From assembly GCF_903815225.1 (NCBI RefSeq), contig NZ_LR813084.1, positions 2,894,501-2,958,500 on the forward strand: 64,000 nucleotides of DNA. The letters run 5' to 3'. Below the pieces are notes generated by a model. That model had not been told where the DNA came from. It saw only the letters and a program-made list of their open reading frames with translations, and ran no database searches. This stretch comes from Delftia tsuruhatensis. Lineage in GTDB: Bacteria > Pseudomonadota > Gammaproteobacteria > Burkholderiales > Burkholderiaceae_C. Positions 37,920 through 47,013 of the stretch are shown piece by piece. A program made the translations under genes and the position numbers. The stretch's first letter is position 1, and every line of letters begins with the position of its first letter.

Positions 37920-39092
37920 TCAGAGTTTTCGCAGACGCTGCACCGCCGCGCGCAGTGTGTCGTCCTGTTTGGCGAAGCAAAACCGCACCACGCGCTGGTC
38001 GAAGCCATCGCCGTAGAAGGCTGACAGGGGAATCGCGGCCACGCCGTGTTCCTTGACCAGCCATTGGCAGAACGCGGCTTCGCCGAGATCGGAGACGGCC
38101 GAGATGTCGGCACAGGCGAAATAGGTTCCCGCCGTGGGCAGCAGGCGCAGGCGCGAGCCTTCCAGGCCCTGGCGGAACAGGTCGCGCTTGGCCTGATAGA
38201 ACGCCGGCAATTGCAGGTAGGGCGCGGGATCGGCCATGTAGCTGGCCAGGCCCGCCTGCATGGGCGTGTTGACCGTGAACACGTTGAACTGGTGGACCTT
38301 GCGGAACTCGGCGGTGAGCGCGGCCGGCGCTGCCACGGTGCCGACCTTCCAGCCCGTCACATGGTAGGTCTTGCCGAAGCTGGAGACGATGAAGGCGCGC
38401 GCGGCCAGGCCTTCGAAGCGCGCCGCGCTCTGGTGCTGCCGGCCGTCGTAGACCATGTGCTCATAGACCTCATCGCTGATCAGCAGCACGTCGGTGGGGG
38501 CCAGCAGTTCCTCCAGCGCACGCATGTCCGCGTCGCTCCAGACAGTGGCACTGGGGTTGTGCGGGCTGTTGGTGATCAGCAGCCGGGTGCGCGGCGTGAT
38601 GGCGGCGGCGATCTTCGCGAAGTCGGGTCTGAAGGTGCCTGGCGTCAGCGGCACGCGCACGGGCACGCCGCCGGCCAGCTCGATGTTGGGCACGTAGCTG
38701 TCGTAGCAGGGATCAAGCACGATGACTTCGTCGCCCGCATGCACGGTGGCGAGGATGGCCGTGAGGATGGCCTGTGTGGCGCCGGCCGTCACCGTGATTT
38801 CACTGCCCGCGTCGTAGCGGCGGCCATACAGTGCCTCGATCTTGGCCGCCATGGCCTGGCGCAGCTGGGGCAGGCCGGGCATGGGTGGGTACTGGTTGTG
38901 GCCGGCCTGCATGGCGGCCGTGACGGCATCGACCAGCCGGGGGGCGCAGCCGAAATCCGGAAAGCCTTGACCCAGGTTCACGGCCTGGTGCTCGGCGGCC
39001 AGTGCCGACATGGTGGTGAAGATGGTCGTACCGACATGGGGCAGGCGGCTGGGAAAGGCGGGCGTGCGGGGCAAGGAGGTGGCAGAGGTCAT
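37920..39092 (-). CDS. PLP-dependent aminotransferase, methionine aminotransferase-like
   Basis: A 390-residue class I/II aminotransferase. VNLGQGFPDF and NQYPPMPGLPQLRQAMA form the substrate side, ITNSPHNPSATVW the Asn region, ISDEVYEHMVYDG the PLP-contacting Asp and Tyr, and SFGKTYHVTGWKVG the Schiff-base lysine. This pattern is that of the YbdL/kynurenine-oxoglutarate group, often annotated as methionine aminotransferase. ATG 39092 gives the conserved start. It lies downstream of cysB, consistent with sulfur amino acid metabolism. Confidence 0.9.
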   Translation of the reverse strand: MTSATSLPRTPAFPSRLPHVGTTIFTTMSALAAEHQAVNLGQGFPDFGCAPRLVDAVTAAMQAGHNQYPPMPGLPQLRQAMAAKIEALYGRRYDAGSEITVTAGATQAILTAILATVHAGDEVIVLDPCYDSYVPNIELAGGVPVRVPLTPGTFRPDFAKIAAAITPRTRLLITNSPHNPSATVWSDADMRALEELLAPTDVLLISDEVYEHMVYDGRQHQSAARFEGLAARAFIVSSFGKTYHVTGWKVGTVAAPAALTAEFRKVHQFNVFTVNTPMQAGLASYMADPAPYLQLPAFYQAKRDLFRQGLEGSRLRLLPTAGTYFACADISAVSDLGEAAFCQWLVKEHGVAAIPLSAFYGDGFDQRVVRFCFAKQDDTLRAAVQRLRKL

Positions 39093-39151
39093 GGTGCGGG
39101 CAAGGCAGGGGCGTGGCCGGGCCCGCATGGCAGGCCTGGCTCACCGGGAAA

Positions 39152-40093
39152 TCACAGTTCGTAGTCGTGCACGTGGCCGTTCATGGCCCGCATGATGAGA
39201 TCGCGCGTCAGGCGATCGCTGAGCAGCTCGGCGAACTTGTAGACGAAGTTTCGCAGATAGGCACCGCGCTTGATGGCCACGCGCGCCACGCTCTGGCCGA
39301 ACAGATGGCCCATGGGCCGGACCACGAGGTCGCCCACAGGATCGTCGCGCATGGCCATCTCGGCCACGATGCCTATGCCCAGGCCCAGGCGCACATAGGT
39401 CTTGATCACGTCGGAGTCGATGGCCTCCAGCACGATGCGCGGGCGCAGGCGGCGCGTGGCGAAGGCCTGGTCGATCTTGCCGCGGCCCGTGAACGAGGGG
39501 TGATAGGTGATCAGCGACTCGTGGGCGATGTCGTCCAGCGTGATGCGCTCTTTCTGTGCCAGCGGATGGCCCGTGGGCAGGACCAGCACGTGCTGCCACT
39601 CGTAGCAGGGCAGGGTGACGAGATCGGGGTAGTCGGCCAGCGATTCCGTGGCCATGCCGATGTCGGCCACCTCGTCGATGACCATGCGCGCCACCTCGGC
39701 TGGTGTGGCCTGGTGGAGGCTGATGGTGACCTTGGGGTAGATCTCGCGCAGCCGGGCCACGGCGGGGGGCAGCACATAGCGCGCCTGGGTATGGGTGGTG
39801 GCGATGGACAGGGTGCCGCTGTCCTGGGCGCTGTACTGTTCGCCGATGCGCTTGAGGTTGCCGATCTCGCGCATGATCAGCTCGATGCTCTTGAGCACTT
39901 CCAGCCCGGGCTCGGTGATGCGCTTGAGGCGCTTGCCGTGGCGCGCGAAGATGTCGATGCCCAGCTCCTCCTCCAGCTCGATGATGGCCTTGGAGACACC
40001 GGGCTGCGAGGTGTGCAGGGCCTTGGCGGCCTCGGTGAGGTTGAGGTTGCGGCGCGCCGCCTCTTGGACGAATCGGAATTGGTGCAGGTTCAT
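39152..40093 (-). CDS. cysB: CysB-type LysR regulator
   Basis: A 313-residue LysR-type activator of sulfur assimilation. The N-terminal winged helix (MNLHQFRFVQEAARRNLNLTEAAKALHTSQPGVSK) and the effector domain (THTQARYVLPPAV, TGHPLA, YVRLGLGIGIVAEMA) match CysB/Cbl, which respond to N-acetylserine, sulfate or APS. The AT-rich segment just upstream (40120-40145, with TTATATAA) is the likely promoter/autoregulatory site. It sits after the sirohydrochlorin chelatase gene, in keeping with sulfite reductase needing siroheme. Confidence 0.93.
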   Translation of the reverse strand: MNLHQFRFVQEAARRNLNLTEAAKALHTSQPGVSKAIIELEEELGIDIFARHGKRLKRITEPGLEVLKSIELIMREIGNLKRIGEQYSAQDSGTLSIATTHTQARYVLPPAVARLREIYPKVTISLHQATPAEVARMVIDEVADIGMATESLADYPDLVTLPCYEWQHVLVLPTGHPLAQKERITLDDIAHESLITYHPSFTGRGKIDQAFATRRLRPRIVLEAIDSDVIKTYVRLGLGIGIVAEMAMRDDPVGDLVVRPMGHLFGQSVARVAIKRGAYLRNFVYKFAELLSDRLTRDLIMRAMNGHVHDYEL

Positions 40094-40152
40094 GGCGATG
40101 ACAGCTGGATGCTGTGCGCCATTATGCTTGATTTATATAAGGAATCGTTTTG

Positions 40153-40560
40153 TTATTTCTGCATTTGCGCCCCCGCGGCCTGTCGCGCCAGTTCCGCCAG
40201 CAGGGCGGTGACGCGCGGGTGCTCGCCAACGGCCGGCTGAAGATGCACGCGCACCTGCGGATGGCGTGCGCGGATGAGCTCCACCAGCCTCGGTATGTCT
40301 TCGCGCGCATGCTTGCCCGTGCCCAGGAACAGCGGCAGCACCGTGAGTTGCGTGGCTCCGGCATCGATCAGCCCCTGCGCGGCGGTGGGCAGATCCGGCT
40401 CGCAGGCCTCCAGATAGGCACAGCAGGCGAGCGGTGTCGGCCCGGACTGCTGCACCGCATGGAGCACGGCCTCGATGGGCTGGCGCCACAGGGCATCGCG
40501 AGAGCCGTGGGCCAGCAGGACCAGGCCGGCCTGGGGTTCGGGAGTTGCGTCGTTGTCCAT
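40153..40560 (-). CDS. cbiX: Sirohydrochlorin chelatase (CbiX/SirB-like)
   Basis: A 135-residue single-domain chelatase inserting Fe or Co into sirohydrochlorin. The metal-site histidine is His18 in LLAHGSRD, and VLPLFLGTGKHAREDIP provides the second conserved region including the second His. The small size equals the primitive homodimeric CbiX-S form. It lies between lptG and cysB; siroheme supply links it to CysB-controlled sulfite reduction. Confidence 0.9.
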   Translation of the reverse strand: MDNDATPEPQAGLVLLAHGSRDALWRQPIEAVLHAVQQSGPTPLACCAYLEACEPDLPTAAQGLIDAGATQLTVLPLFLGTGKHAREDIPRLVELIRARHPQVRVHLQPAVGEHPRVTALLAELARQAAGAQMQK

Positions 40561-40570
40561 GGATGAAGCG

Positions 40571-41683
40571 TTAGCGGCGCAGCACCAGCCAGGTGAAAGC
40601 CGTCAGTGACAGCAGGCTGTAGAGCAGGCCCGGCGCTGCGGCAGTCAGCCAGGGCGACCAGGTCTGCAAGGTACCGATGTAGCCGAACACGTTGTTCAGC
40701 AGGAAGAAGCTGATGCCGGCCATGACGCCGCCGAACACATAGGCCGCGATGCCGCCCGAGCGGAAGTGCAGGTAGGCGAAGGGCAGGGCCAGCACCACCA
40801 TCACCAGGCAGCTCATCGGGTAGAACACCTTGCGCCAGAACTCGATCTCGTACTTTTGCGCGGCCTGGCCGTTGGCTTCAAGGTGGCGCACGTACTGGAA
40901 CAGCGAGATGGTGGACATGCGGTCGGGCTTGAGCAGTGCGGCCGACACCATCTCGGCACTGATGTCCGTCTTCCACTTCAGGGAATCGTGCTTTTCGCGC
41001 ACCAGCACCATGCCGCCATCCCCCTTGGCCGTCAGGCGGCTGGCCTGCACGCCATGCAGTGTCCACGCGCTGCCGTCGTCGACGACCTGGGCGGACTCCG
41101 CATGGATCTGTGCGGAGATCCGGCCCTGGCCATCGAAATCGAAGATGCGCACATTGGCGAAATCGCCGGGGCCGCGGATGGCGCGCACATTGAGGGCGAT
41201 GGAGTGGTCGCCCTGGCGTTCCTTGAGCCAGGCGCCCGTGGCGCCGCGCGACAGCTGGGCCAGGTGGATGGCCCGGATGTTCTGCCCTGCGTTTTCCGCC
41301 GCCGGCGCCAGGTAGTCGCCCGTGCCGAAGGTCGCCAGTACGAAGCCCAGGCCCAGCACCATCAGCGTGCGCAGCGCCAGCCAGGGGCCCATGCCGCTGG
41401 TGCGCATGATGGTGAATTCCGAGCTCTGCGCAAAACGCGCCATCACATAGATGGTGCCGATCAGCACGGTGATGGGCATCAGTTCGTACAGATGGCTGGG
41501 GATGCGCAGCACCACGAAAAGCAGGGCGTGCGTGATCTGGTAGCCGTTGTCGCCGCCGCGCCCGACCCAGCGCAGCTCATCGACCAGGTCGAAGAAGAAG
41601 AACAGGGCCAGAAAGGCCAGCGTGACGTAGCCTACGGCCGCGATGATGTCGCGGTACAGCAGGTTCCTCAGGACTCGCATCAT
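40571..41683 (-). CDS. lptG: LPS export permease LptG
   Basis: A 370-residue inner-membrane permease of the LptB2FG transporter that extracts LPS for export. Three N-terminal and three C-terminal transmembrane segments flank a periplasmic beta-jellyroll (about 140-265). The family motif FTIMRTSGMGPW (coupling helix) is present. The ATGATG start overlaps the lptF stop; ATG 41683 is used. Confidence 0.95.
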   Translation of the reverse strand: MMRVLRNLLYRDIIAAVGYVTLAFLALFFFFDLVDELRWVGRGGDNGYQITHALLFVVLRIPSHLYELMPITVLIGTIYVMARFAQSSEFTIMRTSGMGPWLALRTLMVLGLGFVLATFGTGDYLAPAAENAGQNIRAIHLAQLSRGATGAWLKERQGDHSIALNVRAIRGPGDFANVRIFDFDGQGRISAQIHAESAQVVDDGSAWTLHGVQASRLTAKGDGGMVLVREKHDSLKWKTDISAEMVSAALLKPDRMSTISLFQYVRHLEANGQAAQKYEIEFWRKVFYPMSCLVMVVLALPFAYLHFRSGGIAAYVFGGVMAGISFFLLNNVFGYIGTLQTWSPWLTAAAPGLLYSLLSLTAFTWLVLRR

Positions 41684-42807
41684 TGCACCGCCTTTGCGCC
41701 GTCTTCGCCCGCCGGCATGGCGGGCCTGCGCCACAGATCGCGCGGCGACCAGCGCGTGTGCCGCGCCAGCAGCACCAGCAGCGCCAGCGCCAGCGTTCCG
41801 CCATGCAGCAGCGCAGTCATGGCAGGCATGCCCAGCTTGCCCGAGGCCACCCAGCTCTCGCCCAGCGTCATCAGGTTGTAGTACACGATGAAGGCGAACA
41901 GTGCCAGCATGAGGCTGCCGCTGCCGCCGGCCCGCGGGTTCACACTGGCCACCGCCAACCCGAGGACCACGAAGTTCAACGCCGCCAGCGGCAGGCCGAT
42001 GCGCCAGCCCAGCTCAGCCCGGTAGATGGGCTCGGTGCGCGGCAGCAATGCGTGCGTGGGCGTGCTGCGCGCGGCCATCTCCTCCACGGCGGCCGGATTG
42101 CTTCCGCCGCCGATCTGCGTGCCGTATTCCTTGAATTCGCTGATCTTCACTGTGCCGTCGCCGGTCTGCGTCTCCATGCGCTGGCCGTCGGTGAGCACGG
42201 CCATGCGCTCGCCCTTGATGACCTCCAGCCGTGCGCCGCGTGCCGAGGTCACGGACTCGCGACCGCGCTCATTGGCGACGATGAACACATTGTTGGCCGC
42301 CGTGGCGCTGGGCACGTCCTTGTCGATGAAGAACACGCGCGAGCCGCCCGCGGACTCCTGGAACTCGCCGGGGGCGATGCGGTCGATGTCGCTGCGCTGC
42401 TCGAACTGGGTCTTGATCTGCTCGATCTGCTGGTTGGCCCAGGGCAGGATGGCCAGCCCCAGCGCCGTGATCACGGCCAGTACCGGCCAGGCGAAGCGCA
42501 GCAGCGGGCGCAGCAGGCTTGCCAGCCCCTGGCCCGCGGCAAACCAGATCACCATCTCGCTGTCGCGGTACATGCGCGACAGCGATCCGACCACGGCCAC
42601 GAACAGGCCCAGGCCCAAAATCGTGGGCAACTGGCCGAGCACCGTGTAGCCCATGACCAGCAGCACATCGGAAGGGCTGACATTGCCCTTGTAAGCCTGG
42701 CCCAGGGTACGGATCAGCATCATGGTCATGACGACCGTGATCAACACCACGACCGTCGCGCCGAAGCTGCGGGCCAGCTCTTTGCGTATGGATGAATCGA
42801 ATAACAT
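41680..42807 (-). CDS. lptF: LPS export permease LptF
   Basis: A 375-residue partner of LptG. MLFDSSIRKELARSF starts the protein; the coupling-helix segment is SEMVIWFAAGQGLASLL; a periplasmic domain and C-terminal helices complete the usual topology. The start codon is only 23 bases from the divergent pepA start, the classic lptFG-pepA arrangement in very compact form. Confidence 0.95.
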   Translation of the reverse strand: MLFDSSIRKELARSFGATVVVLITVVMTMMLIRTLGQAYKGNVSPSDVLLVMGYTVLGQLPTILGLGLFVAVVGSLSRMYRDSEMVIWFAAGQGLASLLRPLLRFAWPVLAVITALGLAILPWANQQIEQIKTQFEQRSDIDRIAPGEFQESAGGSRVFFIDKDVPSATAANNVFIVANERGRESVTSARGARLEVIKGERMAVLTDGQRMETQTGDGTVKISEFKEYGTQIGGGSNPAAVEEMAARSTPTHALLPRTEPIYRAELGWRIGLPLAALNFVVLGLAVASVNPRAGGSGSLMLALFAFIVYYNLMTLGESWVASGKLGMPAMTALLHGGTLALALLVLLARHTRWSPRDLWRRPAMPAGEDGAKAVQ

Positions 42808-42830
42808 TGGCTGAAAGGAAAACGCCGATT

Positions 42831-44402
42831 ATGAACTTTGAACTGAAGCCCTTGACGACTGCAGCGGCAGTGCGTGAAAAGTGTGACCTGTTGCTGGTGC
42901 TGGTGACCGAGGCCACGGCCACGGGCAGCGATGCGCTGTCCACCCTGGTTGCCCATGCGGTCAAGGCCGGAGATTTCGAGGTGGCTGCGGGCAAGCAGCT
43001 TGCGCTGTATGGCCTGCCGGCCGTGGCCGCGCGCCGCGTGGTGCTGCTGGGCGCGGGCAGCGGCTCCGCCCGCGATGTGCGCCAGGCCGTGGCTGGCGCG
43101 GGCGCCTGCCTGAAGGCGTCTGGCGTCGGCAAGGCACTGCTGTGCTTCGGTTTCGAGCCCGCGGGCGCTGCGGTCGCGGCCGCCGTCCTGGCGGCGGCCG
43201 ATGCCTGCTACAGCTATACCCATACCAAGCCCCAGGCCAAGCCCGTGGCGCTCAAGAAACTGGTGATCGGCGCCGGGGGCAAGACAGGCGCCAAGAACGG
43301 CATCGCGGCGTCCTTCAGGACGGCCGTGGCCCAGGCCGAAGGCATGTCGCTGGCGCGCGAATGGGCCAACCGCCCGGCCAACCACGCCACCCCCACTCTT
43401 CTGGCCGATGCGGCCCGCTCCCTGGCCAAGCTGCCCGGCATCAGTTGCAAGATCCATGGCCCCGCCGAAGTCGCCAGGCTGGGCATGGGCGCCTTCCTCG
43501 CCGTGGCCCAGGGCTCGGCTCAGCCGCTGCGTTTCATCGAGTTGCATTACAACGGGGGAGCCAAGGGTGATGCGCCCATCGTGCTGGTGGGCAAGGGCAT
43601 CACCTTCGATACGGGTGGTATCTCGCTCAAGCCCGCGGCCGAGATGGACGAGATGAAGTTCGACATGGGGGGCGCCGCCAGCGTGCTGGGCGTGTTCCAG
43701 TCCCTGGGACAACTGCAGCCGGCCATCAATGTCGTGGGCCTCATTCCCGCCTGCGAGAACATGCCCGGCGGCTCGGCTGTGAAGCCCGGCGACGTGGTCA
43801 CCAGCATGAGCGGCCAGACCATCGAGATACTCAACACCGATGCCGAAGGCCGCCTCGTGCTCAGCGACGCGCTGACCTATGCCGCCCGCTTCAAGCCCCG
43901 TGCCATGGTGGACATCGCCACGCTGACCGGCGCCTGCGTCATCGCCCTGGGCGGACTGCGCAGCGGCATGTTCTCGGCCAGCGACGAGCTGGCACGGGCC
44001 CTGGAGCAGGCCGGTGATGCGGCACTCGATCCCTGCTGGCGCATGCCGCTGGACGAGGAGTACGGCGAAGGACTCAAGAGCAACTTCGCCGACATGGGCA
44101 ACGTGGCGGGCCGCGCGGCAGGGGCGGTCACGGCAGCCAAGTTCCTGCAGCGTTTCGTGGGGGACATCCCCTGGGCCCACCTGGACATCGCTGGAACGGC
44201 CTGGAAGAGTGGCGCGGCCAAGGGAGGCACCGGCCGCCCCGTGGGCCTGCTGCTGCACTTTCTGCTGTCCAGCGCCCTGGCCGGCAAGCCACAGGCCAAG
44301 GCCGCCACGCCTGGCAAAGCCACGGCTTCCAGGGGTGCGAAGCCTGCCAAGGTCACCAAGGTTCGAAAGATCACCACCACCACCGGGCCGGAGCAGGTCT
44401 GA
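42831..44402 (+). CDS. pepA: Leucyl aminopeptidase A (M17)
   Basis: A 523-residue cytosolic aminopeptidase with two metals per subunit. The C-terminal catalytic domain has VGKGITFDTGGISLKP, DMGGAASVLG and the signature NTDAEGRLVLSDAL. AAGGAA lies 12 bases before ATG 42831. A Lys/Pro-rich tail of about 50 residues (GKPQAKAATPGKATASRG) extends beyond the usual family end. In E. coli PepA also binds DNA; that cannot be judged here. Confidence 0.95.
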   Translation: MNFELKPLTTAAAVREKCDLLLVLVTEATATGSDALSTLVAHAVKAGDFEVAAGKQLALYGLPAVAARRVVLLGAGSGSARDVRQAVAGAGACLKASGVGKALLCFGFEPAGAAVAAAVLAAADACYSYTHTKPQAKPVALKKLVIGAGGKTGAKNGIAASFRTAVAQAEGMSLAREWANRPANHATPTLLADAARSLAKLPGISCKIHGPAEVARLGMGAFLAVAQGSAQPLRFIELHYNGGAKGDAPIVLVGKGITFDTGGISLKPAAEMDEMKFDMGGAASVLGVFQSLGQLQPAINVVGLIPACENMPGGSAVKPGDVVTSMSGQTIEILNTDAEGRLVLSDALTYAARFKPRAMVDIATLTGACVIALGGLRSGMFSASDELARALEQAGDAALDPCWRMPLDEEYGEGLKSNFADMGNVAGRAAGAVTAAKFLQRFVGDIPWAHLDIAGTAWKSGAAKGGTGRPVGLLLHFLLSSALAGKPQAKAATPGKATASRGAKPAKVTKVRKITTTTGPEQV

Positions 44403-44445
44403 TGTTGCCGCCTGTTTTCGGCATGGTCCATCAAAGGAGTGACGC

Positions 44446-44877
44446 TTGACCGAAGTGGCCTTCCATTTCAACGCGCCCGACAAGCAGGCCTATGTCTGCC
44501 GGCTGGCGCGCAAGGCGCTCAGGCATCGCGCGCGGCTCGTGATTCTGGGCGAACCGCCCCTGCTCAAGTCCCTGTCATCCAGGCTCTGGAGCGTCTCCGC
44601 CACCGACTTCCTGGCCCATGCCGGGGAAGGGGACGGCGCGGCGATCATGGCCTTTTCCCCCATCGCGTTGCTGGGGCGGCTGGACGAGGCACCCCACCAT
44701 GACATGCTGGTCAATCTGGCCGGGGAGGTGCCTCAGGGCTTCGAGCGTTTTGCACGAGTTGTCGAGGTGGTTTCCGCCACCGATGAGCAGGACCGGCTCC
44801 TTGCCCGGCTGCGTTGGCGGCATTACGCGGCACAGGGCATTGCCATCAAGCGGCATGACCTGGTGCTCAAGGAGTAG
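44446..44877 (+). CDS. holC: DNA polymerase III chi subunit
   Basis: A 143-residue chi subunit that links the clamp loader to SSB. MTEVAFHFNAPDKQAYVCRLARKAL and the Trp/Asp pattern of SSRLWSVSATDFLAHA are typical. The start is TTG 44446, supported by AAAGGAG seven bases upstream and by the conserved N-terminus. It follows pepA by 43 bases, the common pepA-holC order. Confidence 0.9.
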   Translation: MTEVAFHFNAPDKQAYVCRLARKALRHRARLVILGEPPLLKSLSSRLWSVSATDFLAHAGEGDGAAIMAFSPIALLGRLDEAPHHDMLVNLAGEVPQGFERFARVVEVVSATDEQDRLLARLRWRHYAAQGIAIKRHDLVLKE

Positions 44878-44880
44878 GCC

Positions 44881-45612
44881 ATGAGCGCTTCCTCCCGAAT
44901 CCCGCCGCGCTTCGTTCCCACGCTCACCGATGTGGTTCCGGTCGATGCTGCCCAGGCTCAGCCCGCAAGGGCGGCCGAGCCGGTCATGGAGCCTGCGCAG
45001 GCGTCGTCTCCGGTGCCGGATGACGTGGCTGCCTGGGCGAGCGAAGGCATGCTGGCGCCGCGGCGTGGTGTTGTCTCCCTGCCAGCCTCCCTGCCGCCCC
45101 TGCCCGAAGGTCTCGAGCCGCAGCAACCCCCGCCCGTGGCGGAGGTTTCACCCCAGGAGATTTTCTCCAGGCGGGAAAGCTTTGCCATGGAATACCTGCC
45201 GCCCAGTGCCCCGCCCGTGCAGGTGCAGCTGGCGCAGGAAACATCCCAGGCACAGCCTGTATCCGTGGAGCCTGAAACTGTTGCGCAGGAGGTGGCCGTG
45301 GTTCCGGCAGGGCCGCCGCAAGTGCAGTCGGCCGTATCGGCTACGGAGGCCCTGGAGTCGATATGGGACACCCATGCCCAGCAGGTGACCGAGGAATACC
45401 TGGTCCACCGCCTCATGCAGCGCGTGGATCTGGTGCTGGATCAGCGTCTGCGGGAGGCTATCGCCACCGTGGTGCAGCAGCAGACGCGCTCCATCGTCGT
45501 GCGCCTGCGCGAAGAGGTGGAGTCCGTGGTGCGCCAGGCGGTCTACGAGGCTGTCGCCGACGAGTTGGCCCACCAGGCCAGGGCAGCCCGCAACGAGGGC
45601 CAGGGACACTAG
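44881..45612 (+). CDS. Hypothetical Pro/Glu-rich protein with C-terminal helical domain
   Basis: A 243-residue protein starting 3 bases after holC. Residues 1-150 are low-complexity (Pro, Ala, Glu, Val) and probably disordered; residues 155-240 form an amphipathic helical region (EEYLVHRLMQRVDLVLDQRLREAIATVVQQQTRSIV) suited to oligomerisation. I do not recognise a domain. Coupling to holC suggests a conserved neighbour, but a DNA-replication role would be a guess. Confidence 0.75.
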   Translation: MSASSRIPPRFVPTLTDVVPVDAAQAQPARAAEPVMEPAQASSPVPDDVAAWASEGMLAPRRGVVSLPASLPPLPEGLEPQQPPPVAEVSPQEIFSRRESFAMEYLPPSAPPVQVQLAQETSQAQPVSVEPETVAQEVAVVPAGPPQVQSAVSATEALESIWDTHAQQVTEEYLVHRLMQRVDLVLDQRLREAIATVVQQQTRSIVVRLREEVESVVRQAVYEAVADELAHQARAARNEGQGH

Positions 45613-45650
45613 GCGGATCCGGGGGGGCTCGCTTCGGCCCCCGGAGGCCT

Positions 45651-46667
45651 TCAACCCAGGCGCGCAGGTCCCGACAGCACCTCCGGGTTGAGGATGTGGG
45701 TGGGCTGGCCCGCGATGAAGTTCACCACGTTCTCGAAGGCGGCGCGGAAGTACAGTTCGTAACTGTCCTGCTCCACATAGCCGATGTGGGGTGTGCAGAT
45801 GCAATTCTCCAGCCGCAGCAGTGCATGGCCCTGGAGAATGGGCTCGCTCTCGAACACGTCGACTGCCGCCAGGCCTGGGCGGCCGCGGTTGAGCGCACCC
45901 AGCAGCGCGTCGGCCTCGACCAGTTCTGCGCGAGACGTGTTCACGAACAGTGCCGTGGGCTTCATGCGTGCCAGATCCTGGGCTGTCACGATGCCGCGCG
46001 TGGCCTCATGCAGGCGAAGGTGCATGGACAGCACGTCGGACTCGGCGAAGAACGCTTCTCGCGAAGCGGCTGCCGCGAAGCCGTCGGCCTGGGCTTTCTG
46101 GCGCGAGGCCTCGCTGCCCCAGACGATGACCTGCATGCCGAAGGCATGGCCGTAGTGCGCCACCAGCCGCCCTATGCGGCCATAGCCCCAGATGCCCAGC
46201 GTGCGCCCATGCAGTACGCAGCCCAGCCCGAAATTGGCTGGCATGGACGCAGCCTTGAAGCCCGACTGCTGCCAGGCGCCATGCTTGAGGTTGGCAATGT
46301 ACTGCGGCAGCCGCCGCGTCGCGGCCATGATCAGCGACCATGTCAGCTCGGCCGGTGCGATGGGCGAGCCCACGCCCTCGGCAATGGCGACTCCCTGGTC
46401 CGTGCACGCCTGTACATCGATGTGGGCGCCGGCCTTGCCGGTTTGTGCGATCAGCTTCAGACGCGGGAGTTTTTCCAGCAACTGCCGGTTGATCTGCGAG
46501 CGCTCTCGTATCAGCACGATGATGTCCGCATCGCGTAACCGCACGGACAGCTGGCCCACCCCCTTGACGGTGTTGGTGAAAACCTTGGCGTTGAAAGGCT
46601 CCAGCAGCCGCGCGCAGTCCAGCTTGCGCACGGCATCCTGGTAGTCGTCAAGAATGATGATGTTCAT
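45651..46667 (-). CDS. D-2-hydroxyacid dehydrogenase
   Basis: A 338-residue NAD(P)-dependent dehydrogenase of the SerA/GyaR superfamily. GIWGYGRIGRLVA is the Rossmann glycine motif; the catalytic Arg, Glu and His are in VNTSRAELV, VFESEP and TPHIGY. Substrate specificity cannot be read. ATG 46667 gives MNIIILDDYQDAV, the usual beginning. It is convergent with the holC unit. Confidence 0.9.
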   Translation of the reverse strand: MNIIILDDYQDAVRKLDCARLLEPFNAKVFTNTVKGVGQLSVRLRDADIIVLIRERSQINRQLLEKLPRLKLIAQTGKAGAHIDVQACTDQGVAIAEGVGSPIAPAELTWSLIMAATRRLPQYIANLKHGAWQQSGFKAASMPANFGLGCVLHGRTLGIWGYGRIGRLVAHYGHAFGMQVIVWGSEASRQKAQADGFAAAASREAFFAESDVLSMHLRLHEATRGIVTAQDLARMKPTALFVNTSRAELVEADALLGALNRGRPGLAAVDVFESEPILQGHALLRLENCICTPHIGYVEQDSYELYFRAAFENVVNFIAGQPTHILNPEVLSGPARLG

Positions 46668-47013
46668 TGCCTCTGAATCTCTCGTAAGCCTTTGATTTCT
46701 TTCCTGTTTGCCATGCAAGTCATTGTCGGCAAACGATTTATCCCATTCTTGCGCTGGTCTCTGAACATCACCAACACTTGCCTGAACTCACCTGCACTTG
46801 GATCGGAAGTGCAGGTTTTCAGTTGCTGCCCAAGTGTAGGTTCCGATGTACTTTCATGCTCGCGCAGCCAAGGCTTTGAAGCCTGGAGAACACATTGTCG
46901 TCCAAGGTTGCCGCGGCCTGAGGCTTGAAGCTTCGGCCAGCGGTAAATCATGGACTTATCGTTACAGGAGTCTTGCGGATTCCTCGAAACTCAAGCAGGT
47001 GAAGTTGGGGCAG
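46668..47013. other. Gene-free stretch left of the IS remnant
   Basis: About 350 bases, AT-richer than the flanks, with no ORF carrying a binding site or domain. It contains a 9-base perfect stem CCTGCACTT / AAGTGCAGG (46791-46815) followed by TTTT, terminator-like in the plus direction but with no plus-strand gene before it. Confidence 0.5.
46791..46819 (+). terminator. Orphan terminator-like hairpin
   Basis: Arms CCTGCACTT and AAGTGCAGG around a 7-base loop, then TTTT. No plus-strand gene lies upstream for over 1 kb, so it may mark a lost gene or be the remnant of an element end. Confidence 0.4.

Noticed and set aside
45619..45644. CCGGGGG / CCCCCGG hairpin as a terminator between the holC unit and the dehydrogenase gene
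   Set aside because: Stem is good but there is no T-run on either strand.
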